Assembly: GCA_021845325.1 (NCBI GenBank)
Contig: JAKBRR010000135.1
Span: forward strand, 1-5,700
Source: Thermoplasmata archaeon
GTDB taxonomy: Archaea > Thermoplasmatota > Thermoplasmata > Thermoplasmatales > Thermoplasmataceae
Reading direction: 5' to 3'
DNA: 5,700 nucleotides
Both the position numbers and the translations under genes were made by a program. How positions within the stretch are numbered: the stretch's first letter is position 1; each line of letters starts with the position of its first letter. The notes under the pieces were generated by a model, which searched no databases, had not been told where the DNA came from, and saw nothing but the letters and a program-made list of their open reading frames with translations. Positions 1 through 5,700 of the stretch are shown in pieces.

Positions 1-1
1 A

Positions 2-988
2 GGGAATAGTGTATACCATTACGGCCTTTTGGGAGATGAAACAGGGGTTTTACCATTCACTGCATGGAATATATCCTCAATTGTTAAGGAAAAGGATGTA
101 GTCAATATAAAGCGCGCTTATACAAAGAAATATAATGATAAGATAAGAATATATTTTGATGATAAGACCGAATTTGCCCTGATGCCGGGCGTTGAAATGG
201 AAGTTAAGCGAACCTATAACTATGAGAAAATCCGAAATCTTGGAACCGGGAGTAAGTTTGTTGCCCTGGAAGGTATCCTGAGTGAAGAGAAAGAAAGGGA
301 GTTTGAAACAAACGGTGAAAAAAGAAAAGTCTATTCATACGTTATGGAGGATGACACCGGAAGCATAAGGTTGTCATCCTTTGGAAGAAAATTACCCATG
401 GGTCATGGTATAAGGCTTGAAGGGGTAAAGATAGAAGAATTTAACGGAAGGATTAATGCAAGCGTTGGAGAAAAAGCTGAGGTTCAGGAGATAGAACTTC
501 AAATTGAAAAGGGACCCAAATTTACGTATATATCAGAAATAGAAAATCCAATTGGAGGGTTATACATATCCGGTTTTCCAATTTCAATTGGGGAGAAAAG
601 TGGTCTTATAAAGAGATGTAAAGAGTGTAAGAAGAAAATTGATGATGAAAGGTGTGAAACACATCCGGATGCTGGATTTTACTTCGATATATTTGCATAT
701 TTTAATATTGACGATGGAACCGGATACATTTCCGTCACAAGCGGAATGGAAGCGCTCAAGGATATCTGCGGAATAAAATCTGATGAGCTTTCAAATGAAA
801 AAAGACCTCCTCTAAGGAAGGAAATATATGAAAGAATTGAACACTCACTAATGGGAAAAGCTTTAAAGGTTCAGGGGAGTCTTTCAAAGAATACAATGGG
901 GATGAGTTTAAGGGCGAGCCTTATTTCCTCAATTGGCCCGGAAGACAATAAAGAACTTAAAAAAATAATGGAGAGTGAGTTTTTATGA
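2..988 (+). CDS. rpa: Replication protein A (archaeal RPA, ssDNA-binding), 5' end missing
   Basis: Single-stranded DNA-binding protein of archaeal replication, repair and recombination. The reading frame is open to the window edge. Codons before the TTG at 29 read GNSVYHYGLLGDETG, which is typical OB-fold sequence, so the TTG is internal and the gene starts upstream. Numbering from that TTG: residues 1-55 are the end of one OB fold (GDETGVLPFTAW); about 72-155 form a second (VALEGIL, then EDDTGSIRLSSFG); about 172-300 form a third with an inserted zinc finger, C197-x2-C200-x8-C209-x2-H212, followed by DDGTGYISV. An OB fold carrying a zinc finger is the hallmark of RPA large-subunit-like proteins, and all four metal ligands are present. 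The stop overlaps the next gene's start as ATGA, so the two are probably translated together. The family call is firm; the number of OB folds lost upstream is unknown. Confidence 0.93.
   Translation, partial: GNSVYHYGLLGDETGVLPFTAWNISSIVKEKDVVNIKRAYTKKYNDKIRIYFDDKTEFALMPGVEMEVKRTYNYEKIRNLGTGSKFVALEGILSEEKEREFETNGEKRKVYSYVMEDDTGSIRLSSFGRKLPMGHGIRLEGVKIEEFNGRINASVGEKAEVQEIELQIEKGPKFTYISEIENPIGGLYISGFPISIGEKSGLIKRCKECKKKIDDERCETHPDAGFYFDIFAYFNIDDGTGYISVTSGMEALKDICGIKSDELSNEKRPPLRKEIYERIEHSLMGKALKVQGSLSKNTMGMSLRASLISSIGPEDNKELKKIMESEFL
970..979 (+). promoter_or_regulatory. Ribosome binding site for the RPA-associated protein gene
   Basis: GGAGAGTGAG lies inside the last codons of rpa, about 5 bases before the ATG at 985. 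It is a moderate match to the archaeal anti-Shine-Dalgarno (GGAG and GTGA cores). It supports the ATG at 985 as the start, which also gives the ATGA overlap expected for translational coupling. Confidence 0.6.
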
Positions 989-1806
989 GAGAAGGAAAGA
1001 GAGAGCCGGCAAGGTGGATTTTCTCCAAGGAATTGCGGGAAACTACTGTTATAGAAGAAAACACGGAGGGCGAAAAGATGAGGTCAATGTTTTTGACACC
1101 ACTGGGTTCCATAGGAAGGAGAATTTTGTTTGCGGGAAAAGTAACGAATCAGCGCGAGGATGAAAAGTCCATCAGATTAACAGTTTCGGATCCAACGGGT
1201 GCTTTTTATCTTTCATTTTTTGAGAGAGATTTCAATCAAAATGTTAAGAGACAACTGGAAAAAATACAGTTAAACCAGAACGTCACGGTTATGGGTAGAG
1301 TTAGCCATTATACTGGTGAAGATGGGAAAATACTTTTCAATATAAACCCTGAACTGATTTATGAAACGGATACAGAAAGCATGAATTTCTGGAATGCGAG
1401 GACCGCCTATCTTTGCAGAAGAAGGATAATGAGAATAAAAGATGCTTTAAAAAAACCGGATATTTCCACAGGAGTATTAACTGCCTCCGGGTCAACAGAG
1501 GATGAAGCTGAAGGAATTTTAAAGAGCATTAAGGCTTACCCGAATTATGATTATACAAAATTTGAAGAGGTTCTAACATCATTGTTGTTTAATCAGCAGA
1601 TTTCACAAAATATTAACATTGCAAAAGACGGCATTCTGGAATTTCTTTCTTCTCATGTTGATCCACAGGGAATAAAATATGAAGAGATAGTCAACGAACT
1701 TTTGAAAAAAGGTATTTCCCAGAATGAGGTTGATGAAGCTCTTAATGTTCTCGGTCTTGAGGGCGATGTTTTTGAAGTCTCACTGAAGAGGTACAGAAAA
1801 ATTTAA
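985..1806 (+). CDS. rpap: RPA-associated protein (COG3390-type OB-fold protein)
   Basis: Partner of archaeal RPA, always considered together with it because the two genes are co-transcribed in many euryarchaea; it probably acts with RPA on single-stranded DNA. The 273-residue protein is complete. It opens with the family-like KREPARWIFSKELRE (residues 5-19). An OB fold spans about 36-128 (FLTPLGSIGRRILFAGKV, then VSDPTGAFYLSFFE and VTVMGRVSHY). A charged linker follows, with an acidic stretch near 171-178. A C-terminal helical segment of about 215-270 (YEEIVNELLKKGISQNEVDEALNVL) resembles a winged helix, as in the small subunits of RPA-like complexes. The start at 985 overlaps the rpa stop by 4 bp and has a Shine-Dalgarno-like site. 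Assignment rests on gene order, the N-terminal motif and the domain pattern; the exact biochemical role is less certain than the family. Confidence 0.88.
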   Translation: MREGKREPARWIFSKELRETTVIEENTEGEKMRSMFLTPLGSIGRRILFAGKVTNQREDEKSIRLTVSDPTGAFYLSFFERDFNQNVKRQLEKIQLNQNVTVMGRVSHYTGEDGKILFNINPELIYETDTESMNFWNARTAYLCRRRIMRIKDALKKPDISTGVLTASGSTEDEAEGILKSIKAYPNYDYTKFEEVLTSLLFNQQISQNINIAKDGILEFLSSHVDPQGIKYEEIVNELLKKGISQNEVDEALNVLGLEGDVFEVSLKRYRKI

Positions 1807-1820
1807 AGACAATTATAAAC

Positions 1821-1843
1821 TATTTTATTAAATTTTTAATTTT
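1821..1843 (+). terminator. T-rich terminator candidate of the rpa operon
   Basis: Fifteen bases after the stop at 1806 the + strand becomes T-rich, with runs of four (1823-1826), five (1833-1837) and four T (1840-1843) and no obvious stem. Archaeal RNA polymerase commonly terminates at oligo-T tracts without a hairpin. Position at the end of a convergent gene pair fits. No transcript evidence is available. Confidence 0.45.
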
Positions 1844-1896
1844 ATCCGGAAGTTTAATCTTCCCAATATTGAATCATTTATCTATATGGAGGGAGG

Positions 1897-1998
1897 ATGG
1901 TTTACAAAAGTTGTGTGTATCCTGAAATCTGCCCAAAATTAAGAGAAAAATTTCATGAAGAATTGAAGGATGTTTGTAAAAACAACGAATTGATGTAA
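1897..1998 (+). CDS. Doubtful 33-codon ORF, unknown function
   Basis: An ATG at 1897 opens 33 codons ending in TAA at 1996-1998. The product (MVYKSCVYPEICPKL..., three cysteines, otherwise charged and helical-looking) is not recognised. GGAGGGAGG at 1888-1896 is a strong Shine-Dalgarno-like sequence but touches the ATG with no spacer, which is abnormal for efficient initiation. After the stop the same frame continues as peptide-like sequence (SLIKELNNFIDNIVNG) to a TAG at 2053. It may therefore be the start of a longer, now broken gene rather than a true small protein. It could also be chance. Confidence 0.2.
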   Translation: MVYKSCVYPEICPKLREKFHEELKDVCKNNELM

Positions 1999-2455
1999 TC
2001 GCTTATTAAAGAATTAAATAATTTTATTGACAACATTGTAAATGGGCCGTTCTAGGGTTCATAGAATCTCTTCCGAAGGGAGATATTCGGGCATCTATAT
2101 ATGTTAATGGGGACGGAGAAGCGAATATTATGAACTAGCCCCAGTAACAGGATATGGTAATATAACAGGCTGAAAATACTAAGTTATTGAATTGATTATT
2201 TTCCTAATACCTGTTTAAACCTTATCAGGAAACGTCGGCATTTATGATCCTCTTCTATAAATGTATCCAGAAGGAATGTTACCAAGGAAGTTGGCTGGGA
2301 CACCTTAGGAATTGTTCCTTAAAAACCAGCAATTTAACAAACTCGGGGCTCACAGGCACAACAATGCCTGATATAAAGTAATGGTATCTAAGAGAATCAA
2401 GAGGATTTTAAAGGAACGGAAACTATATGGGGATAATGTTCCAGGGCCTGTGTAA
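1897..2455 (+). pseudogene. Possible decayed gene remnant in the 740-bp convergent intergenic region
   Basis: No ORF of normal size exists between 1807 and 2546 on either strand. On the + strand, peptide-like pieces follow one another in shifting frames: 1897-2052 with one internal stop; 2052-2135 (LGFIESLPKGDIRASIYVNG...); 2135-2170 (LAPVTGYGNITG); 2228-2305 (GNVGIYDPLL, stop, MYPEGMLPRKLAGTP); 2319-2378 (LKTSNLTNSGLTGTTMPDIK); and 2381-2452 (basic, KRIKRILKERKLYGD). This layout could result from a gene broken by several frameshifts and nonsense changes. I do not recognise the family, and each piece alone is short enough to occur by chance in AT-rich DNA. The last basic piece loosely recalls helix-turn-helix segments of transposases, so an old mobile element is one possibility. 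Bases 2456-2510 show nothing I can name. Confidence 0.3.
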
Positions 2456-2510
2456 TTAGAGTTTACACAACTTTCCTATTGCTATATTAAATTGGAATAA
2501 ATTAGGAAAT

Positions 2511-2532
2511 AACAATTCTTATCTATATTGTT
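2511..2532 (-). terminator. Weak hairpin, possible terminator of the gcvP operon
   Basis: Read on the minus strand, AACAAT (2527-2532) and ATTGTT (2511-2516) can form a 6-bp stem with a 10-base loop, followed by a moderately T-rich stretch (ATTTCCTAATTTATT). It lies 27 bases beyond the gcvPB stop. The stem is short and A/T-dominated, so this is only a candidate. Confidence 0.25.
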
Positions 2533-2546
2533 TTCTTTCCATTGTC

Positions 2547-2578
2547 ATATGGTTCTATTTACCACCTGAGAACCATAT
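2547..2578 (-). repeat. Perfect 10-bp inverted repeat across the gcvPB stop codon
   Basis: ATATGGTTCT (2547-2556) and AGAACCATAT (2569-2578) are exact reverse complements separated by 12 bases. In the gcvPB mRNA the 5' arm uses codons for the C-terminal residues M-V-L, the loop holds the R-W codons and the TAA stop, and the 3' arm lies in the 3' untranslated region. It is a strong stem for such AT-rich DNA. No T-run follows it, so it is more likely a 3'-end stability or processing element than a simple terminator. Confidence 0.55.
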
Positions 2579-3977
2579 CCTTAGCCGCCTTGACTTCATT
2601 TGCTCTTTTTATTGATAGTGCATCCGGCAATGACTCTAGGTAAGATGTATCAGAATGCAATGCATCAATCATTAGCTGACAAAATCTATCCAGATCATCA
2701 ACGCTAACATCTTCCGTGGGTTCTATCATTAGAGCCTCATGGACAATTAGGGGAAAATATATCGTTGGGGAATGTACACCATTATTTATGAGGTATTTGG
2801 CTATGTCAAGAGCTTTTTTGCCTTTGTTTTCTGATGATACCACAACCTCATGTTTTTTTAGATCACCTGAAACACTCTCATATTCTCCTTTAAGTTTTGC
2901 AGAAACGTAATTTGCGTTCATGACAGCCCTGAGGGTGTTTTTATACATTCCGTCTTTTCCATGATATCTCATATAAGCCCAGGCCCTTAATAAATTAATA
3001 AAAGAACCATGAAATGAGGAAATTCTTCCTATTGAGTGAATTGCATTATAATTAAAGAAATAATTATCTCCATTTCTATCGACGAATGGTGTAGGTATAA
3101 ATTCCATTAACTTTTTGTTTACGGCTATGGGTCCGGCACCAGGCCCTCCACCTCCATGTGGAGTAGCAAATGTTTTATGGAGGTTAAAATGAACAAGATC
3201 AAATCCCATTTTTCCAGGGTTTGTTACTCCTACAATTGCATTAAAATTGGCACCATCATAATAAAGAAGTGCACCAGCTGAGTGAATTATAGAAGCTATC
3301 TCTTTAATTTTTGGTTCAAACACACCCAGAGTGTTAGGGTTGGTTATCATAAACGCAGCTGTCTTCGGACCAAGCGCTGCTTTAAGAGCATCAATATCTA
3401 TTCCCCCATCTGAATTGCTTGGGATTTCAATCACGGAAAAACCAGCCATTGCAGCCGAAGCTGGGTTGGTACCATGGGCTGAATCAGGAATAATTATTTC
3501 ATCTCTATCCTTCATACCGGTAATCTCTAAATATTTCTTAATAATAAGAAGAGATGTATATTCGCCCTGTGCACCTGCTAGAGGTTGAAGTGAAACCCTT
3601 TCCATACCTGAAATCTCTTTCAAATTTTGCTGTAATTCATACATAATCTGAAGTGTTCCCTGTATCGTTTTTTCATTCTGATTTGGGTGTACAGTGTTAA
3701 ATTCACTAAACGAGGCTATTTTATCGGCAAACTTTGGATTGAATTTCATTGTACAAGACCCCAGAGGATAAATTCCTAAGTCAACGCAATAATTCATCTG
3801 CGATAATCTAGTATAGTGTCTAATAACATCATATTCCGCAACGTCTGGTAATTTTAATTCCTTCCTTAAAAGGTTATTCGGTAAAATGGTTTCATCCACA
3901 TGCTTAAATTTGAAATCATTCTCTGATCTATACTTATTCAGAAGTTTTTCATCGTAGTTCGCCTGATGATATGTCAT
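2559..3977 (-). CDS. gcvPB: Glycine dehydrogenase (decarboxylating) subunit 2, PLP-binding P-protein half
   Basis: Catalytic C-terminal half of the P-protein of the glycine cleavage system. With GcvPA it decarboxylates glycine and transfers the aminomethyl group to lipoyl-H-protein in the cytoplasm. The 472 residues match the usual length of about 470-500 for archaeal and bacterial subunit 2. Visible motifs: LGSCTMKFNPK (72-82), PLAGAQGEYTSLL (132-144), the cofactor-pocket motif AHGTNPASA (167-175), ITNPNTLGVFE (211-221), YYDGANFNA (239-247), the Schiff-base lysine K268 in NLHKTF (265-270), and the glycine-rich PHGGGGPGAGP (273-283). The ATG at 3977 overlaps the gcvPA stop as ATGA and has a good ribosome site in front, so the subunits are translationally coupled, as expected for an equimolar complex. 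No missing key residue was seen. Confidence 0.97.
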   Translation of the reverse strand: MTYHQANYDEKLLNKYRSENDFKFKHVDETILPNNLLRKELKLPDVAEYDVIRHYTRLSQMNYCVDLGIYPLGSCTMKFNPKFADKIASFSEFNTVHPNQNEKTIQGTLQIMYELQQNLKEISGMERVSLQPLAGAQGEYTSLLIIKKYLEITGMKDRDEIIIPDSAHGTNPASAAMAGFSVIEIPSNSDGGIDIDALKAALGPKTAAFMITNPNTLGVFEPKIKEIASIIHSAGALLYYDGANFNAIVGVTNPGKMGFDLVHFNLHKTFATPHGGGGPGAGPIAVNKKLMEFIPTPFVDRNGDNYFFNYNAIHSIGRISSFHGSFINLLRAWAYMRYHGKDGMYKNTLRAVMNANYVSAKLKGEYESVSGDLKKHEVVVSSENKGKKALDIAKYLINNGVHSPTIYFPLIVHEALMIEPTEDVSVDDLDRFCQLMIDALHSDTSYLESLPDALSIKRANEVKAAKDMVLRW

Positions 3978-5302
3978 TTAACAACCTCCAAAGTTTTTGC
4001 AAGTAAGTCTATTTCATCCTCACTTCTCTTCTCTGTAACAGAGAAAAAGTATGTTTTAGAATTTTTAACTGGTGGAATATGCAAAATACCTTCTGTTGTT
4101 ATTCCTCCCATTATACCATGTTCAAGAAGCTTCTCTTCCAGATTGTTATTGGTATCTACCCCAACTACTACATCCGAGAAGAATATTCCTTTGAATACAT
4201 AAGGGTTAACACCGGAAATTTTCTCTAACTTTTTCTGAAGTAGTTTTGCTCTTGAAAAATTAGTCAGAGCAATATTTTTAAGCCCGGATGAACCAACTAT
4301 TGAAAGGTAAATAGAAGACGCTATTGACAGCAATGCTTGATTTGTGCATATATTACTGGTGGCCTTATCTCTTCGAATGTGCTGTTCTCTTGTTTGAAGG
4401 GTCATTACGAAAGCATCCTTTCCATCCTTGTCTATTGTTTTACCAATTATTCTCCCAGGGGATTTCCTCACATATTCTTTCCTAAAAGAGAAAAGCCCTA
4501 ATGTTGGTCCGCCAAAATTTTGAGATATTCCTAAACCCTGACCGTCTGATACTGCAATATCTGCCCCCAATTCCCCAGGTGACTTAATAACTCCAAGTGA
4601 TACCGGGTCATAATAATAAATTAACAGAGAATTTCCTTTGAAGGTATTGATTTCATTTATCTTACTTTCAACTATGCCATAACAGTTGGGGTTATAGACG
4701 ATAATACAGCAGCTATCCTCTGTTGTTTTAGATCTTAAGTCTTGAATATCGATTTCTCCTGAATCTGGATCTAATTTATAAAATTCAAAAGTGGGGTCTA
4801 TGCCTGATCCGTAATTTCGAAGAACGCTTAGATGGCTCTTTAAGATATTCTCTGGAAGCAGGACTTTTTTGTTACCATTTACCCTGTATGCCATCCTCAT
4901 TGCTTCCCCTAAAGCAGTTGAACCATCATACATTGAAGAATTCGTATAATCCATTTCAGTTAAATCACTTATGAGACTCTGATATTCGAACAGTGCCTGA
5001 AGCATACCCTGGGACATTTCAGCCTGATATGGGGTATATGCTGTCAGAAATTCGCTTCTACTCAATATAGAGTCAACAGATGATGGTATAAATCGGTCAT
5101 ATATACCATTACCAAGGAAATTTATATTCCCGGTATAATTTTTCTTTGCTATTTTTGAAGCTTCCGACAGCAGCTCCATTTCACTTATCCCATTTGCAAT
5201 GTTGGTCAACCTAACCTTCAAATCACTGGGTATGTCCGAAAATAGTTTTTCAGCAGAATCTATGTTCAAAACCTCTAAAATATGTTGTTCAGAATCGTTC
5301 AT
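3974..5302 (-). CDS. gcvPA: Glycine dehydrogenase (decarboxylating) subunit 1
   Basis: N-terminal half of the split P-protein of the glycine cleavage system, partner of GcvPB. It keeps the PLP-enzyme fold but lacks the cofactor lysine: the matching region reads VSDGQGLGISQNFGGPTLG (251-269) without Lys. The 442 residues match the family length. Conserved motifs: SAEKLFSDIP (16-25), FLGNGIYDRFIPSSV (62-76), EFLTAYTPYQAEMSQG (84-99), SMYDGSTALGEA (123-134) and TREQHIRRDKATSNICTNQA (304-323). The N-terminus aligns with the usual family start, so the ATG at 5302 is well supported. No Shine-Dalgarno precedes it, suggesting a leaderless or short-leader transcript. It is the first gene of the gcvPA-gcvPB operon. 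The 3' end of a tnpB gene stops 44 bp upstream on the same strand. Confidence 0.97.
   Translation of the reverse strand: MNDSEQHILEVLNIDSAEKLFSDIPSDLKVRLTNIANGISEMELLSEASKIAKKNYTGNINFLGNGIYDRFIPSSVDSILSRSEFLTAYTPYQAEMSQGMLQALFEYQSLISDLTEMDYTNSSMYDGSTALGEAMRMAYRVNGNKKVLLPENILKSHLSVLRNYGSGIDPTFEFYKLDPDSGEIDIQDLRSKTTEDSCCIIVYNPNCYGIVESKINEINTFKGNSLLIYYYDPVSLGVIKSPGELGADIAVSDGQGLGISQNFGGPTLGLFSFRKEYVRKSPGRIIGKTIDKDGKDAFVMTLQTREQHIRRDKATSNICTNQALLSIASSIYLSIVGSSGLKNIALTNFSRAKLLQKKLEKISGVNPYVFKGIFFSDVVVGVDTNNNLEEKLLEHGIMGGITTEGILHIPPVKNSKTYFFSVTEKRSEDEIDLLAKTLEVVK
3984..3989 (-). promoter_or_regulatory. Ribosome binding site of gcvPB inside the gcvPA 3' end
   Basis: On the minus strand GGAGGT lies 6 bases before the gcvPB ATG (3977), within the codons for the last residues of GcvPA (LEVV). 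It is a near-perfect complement of the archaeal 16S rRNA 3' end and fixes the gcvPB start at the ATGA overlap. Confidence 0.75.
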
Positions 5303-5340
5303 AATCTAAAGCCAACAGTATATCATATTGCGCTATTTAT
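5303..5340 (-). promoter_or_regulatory. Short AT-rich leader / promoter candidate of gcvPA
   Basis: Only 38 bases separate the gcvPA ATG from the outermost stem at the end of tnpB. Minus-strand TATA-like candidates are ATAAATA at 5334-5340 (about 35 bases before the ATG) and AATATGATATA at 5319-5329 (about 22 bases before it). Either could serve a leaderless or short-leader transcript, which agrees with the missing Shine-Dalgarno. No clear BRE element or operator repeat was found. Read-through from tnpB is an alternative source of transcription. Confidence 0.35.
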
Positions 5341-5384
5341 CAGTTATCAACTACCAACGGCTGAAGCACGTTGGCTTGCAACTG
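5341..5384 (-). ncRNA. Nested hairpin at the tnpB 3' end, possible omega-RNA / right-end structure
   Basis: Minus-strand CCAACG (5369-5374) and CGTTGG (5354-5359) pair perfectly around a 9-base loop, with a G.U pair extending the stem. Outside it CAGTT (5380-5384) pairs with AACTG (5341-5345). The structure includes the last tnpB codons and its stop. In IS200/IS605-family elements the right end carries such hairpins, and the tnpB guide (omega) RNA is made from this 3' overlap, with the guide lying just beyond the element end. That knowledge plus the position gives the call. The full scaffold boundary is not visible, and transcription is not shown. Confidence 0.4.
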
Positions 5385-5700
5385 GGTGGATCGAATGATC
5401 AAAAATAGCACCCGCTACAATAGGCTGGTTGACAGCAGCCCTGTTCCTGATGCTGATGGAAGCGATGTGATCCGCTTCTCCCTCAAGTCCACAGGAAATG
5501 CTCCTGAAACAGGATCGTTCTGATCTGTTTATTTTGTCGATGATATGGCAAACGGGGCATTCTCTGCTGGTGTTGTGTGGATCGATCACGATGACGGGAA
5601 TTCCTACTTCCCTTGCCTTGTATTCTATGAACGACCTGAGCTGGTGAAATGACCACGAGTTGTGGATGTACATTTCTCCTTTCCTAACGGTTGTCCCCAT
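5347..5700 (-). CDS. tnpB: TnpB RNA-guided endonuclease (IS200/IS605 family), C-terminal part, zinc finger altered
   Basis: C-terminal 117 residues of a TnpB, the RNA-guided DNA nuclease encoded by IS200/IS605 elements. The ATG at the window edge (5698-5700) is probably internal, because the visible part starts within the conserved helix region (NSWSFHQLRSFIEYKAREVGI) that precedes the zinc finger. PVIVIDPHNTSRECPVC (35-51) supplies the first cysteine pair, C48 and C51. The second pair normally reads F-x-C-x2-C-G; here it reads F65-R-S67-I-S-C70-G, so the third zinc ligand is serine (AGC). An extra C64 lies just before it. The last RuvC acidic residue survives as D77 in GEADHIASISIRN. The protein ends in ASQRASAVGS, encoded by the hairpin region. 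The catalytic and guide-binding parts outside the window cannot be judged. It is either a degenerating copy or a divergent variant. Confidence 0.88.
   Translation of the reverse strand: MGTTVRKGEMYIHNSWSFHQLRSFIEYKAREVGIPVIVIDPHNTSRECPVCHIIDKINRSERSCFRSISCGLEGEADHIASISIRNRAAVNQPIVAGAIFDHSIHPVASQRASAVGS

Larger units (their letters stand above)
5341..5700 (-). mobile_element. Right-end part of an IS200/IS605-family (IS605/IS1341-type) element
   Basis: The segment holds the tnpB C-terminal coding region and a right-end-like nested hairpin; the rest of the element lies beyond the window. Whether a tnpA transposase accompanies it cannot be seen. The exact right boundary is not determinable here but must lie between the tnpB stop (5347) and the gcvPA start (5302), most likely close to the outer stem at 5341. 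Such elements make no target duplication, so none is expected as a marker. Confidence 0.7.

Noticed and set aside
29..31. TTG at 29 as the true start of rpa
   Set aside because: The frame is open to base 2 and the codons before it encode OB-fold-like sequence (VYHYGLLGDETG), so the gene starts upstream of the window.
975..1163. 62-codon ORF on the + strand overlapping the RPA-associated protein gene
   Set aside because: It lies in another frame of a well-supported gene and its product shows no family features.
2050..2075. GGTTCATAGAATC resembling a tRNA T-arm
   Set aside because: No acceptor stem, anticodon arm or D-arm can be placed around it.
2061..2085. Hairpin GAATCTC...GAGATATTC with CTTCCGAAGGGAG, faintly like the SRP RNA domain IV region
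   Set aside because: The stem needs a 2-base bulge, the asymmetric-loop signature and the long flanking helices of SRP RNA are absent, and the region is not G+C-rich as a structured RNA in an AT-rich genome would be.
2305..2322. Short palindrome TTAGGAA-TTG-TTCCTTAA
   Set aside because: It has a bulge, a 3-base loop and no T-run on either strand; it could be chance in AT-rich DNA.
2716..4202. Plus-strand ORFs at 2716-2910, 3331-3588 and 3966-4202
   Set aside because: They are antisense shadows of gcvPB and gcvPA, whose motifs and coupling are clear; no ribosome site or known product supports them.
1..5700. CRISPR array or long direct repeats
   Set aside because: No regularly spaced repeats were seen by reading through the window.

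Overview
The window looks like a chromosomal segment of an AT-rich euryarchaeon, most plausibly from the Thermoplasmatales or a relative. This rests on three things: an archaeal RPA gene coupled to an RPA-associated protein gene, a two-subunit glycine dehydrogenase (gcvPA-gcvPB), and genes linked by ATGA start/stop overlaps. The genus is an inference and cannot be settled from the sequence alone.

Layout. Bases 1-1806 (+) hold a translationally coupled DNA-maintenance pair. First comes the 3' part of a replication protein A gene (start outside the window), then a complete COG3390-type RPA-associated protein. A T-rich stretch that could terminate transcription follows. Bases 1807-2546 hold no intact gene of normal size. 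They contain short peptide-like stretches scattered over three frames with many stops, possibly a decayed gene, and one 33-codon ORF of doubtful reality. Bases 2559-5302 (-) hold gcvPA then gcvPB, overlapping by 4 bp and converging on the RPA pair. Bases 5341-5700 (-) hold the 3' end of an IS200/IS605-family tnpB, which runs off the window and lies just upstream of gcvPA in the same orientation.

Function. RPA and its partner protect and manage single-stranded DNA in replication and repair. GcvPA and GcvPB together form the PLP-dependent P-protein of the glycine cleavage system. It decarboxylates glycine and passes the aminomethyl group to lipoyl-H-protein; the H, T and L components are not in this window.

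Points of interest. The TnpB zinc finger has lost one expected cysteine. A nested hairpin overlaps the tnpB stop and ends only 38 bp from the gcvPA start, so the insertion sequence end abuts or replaces the gcvP promoter, and any omega-RNA-like transcript would read into it. A perfect 10-bp inverted repeat straddles the gcvPB stop codon. I found no convincing new defence or regulatory system; the tnpB end / gcvPA leader junction is the most interesting spot.
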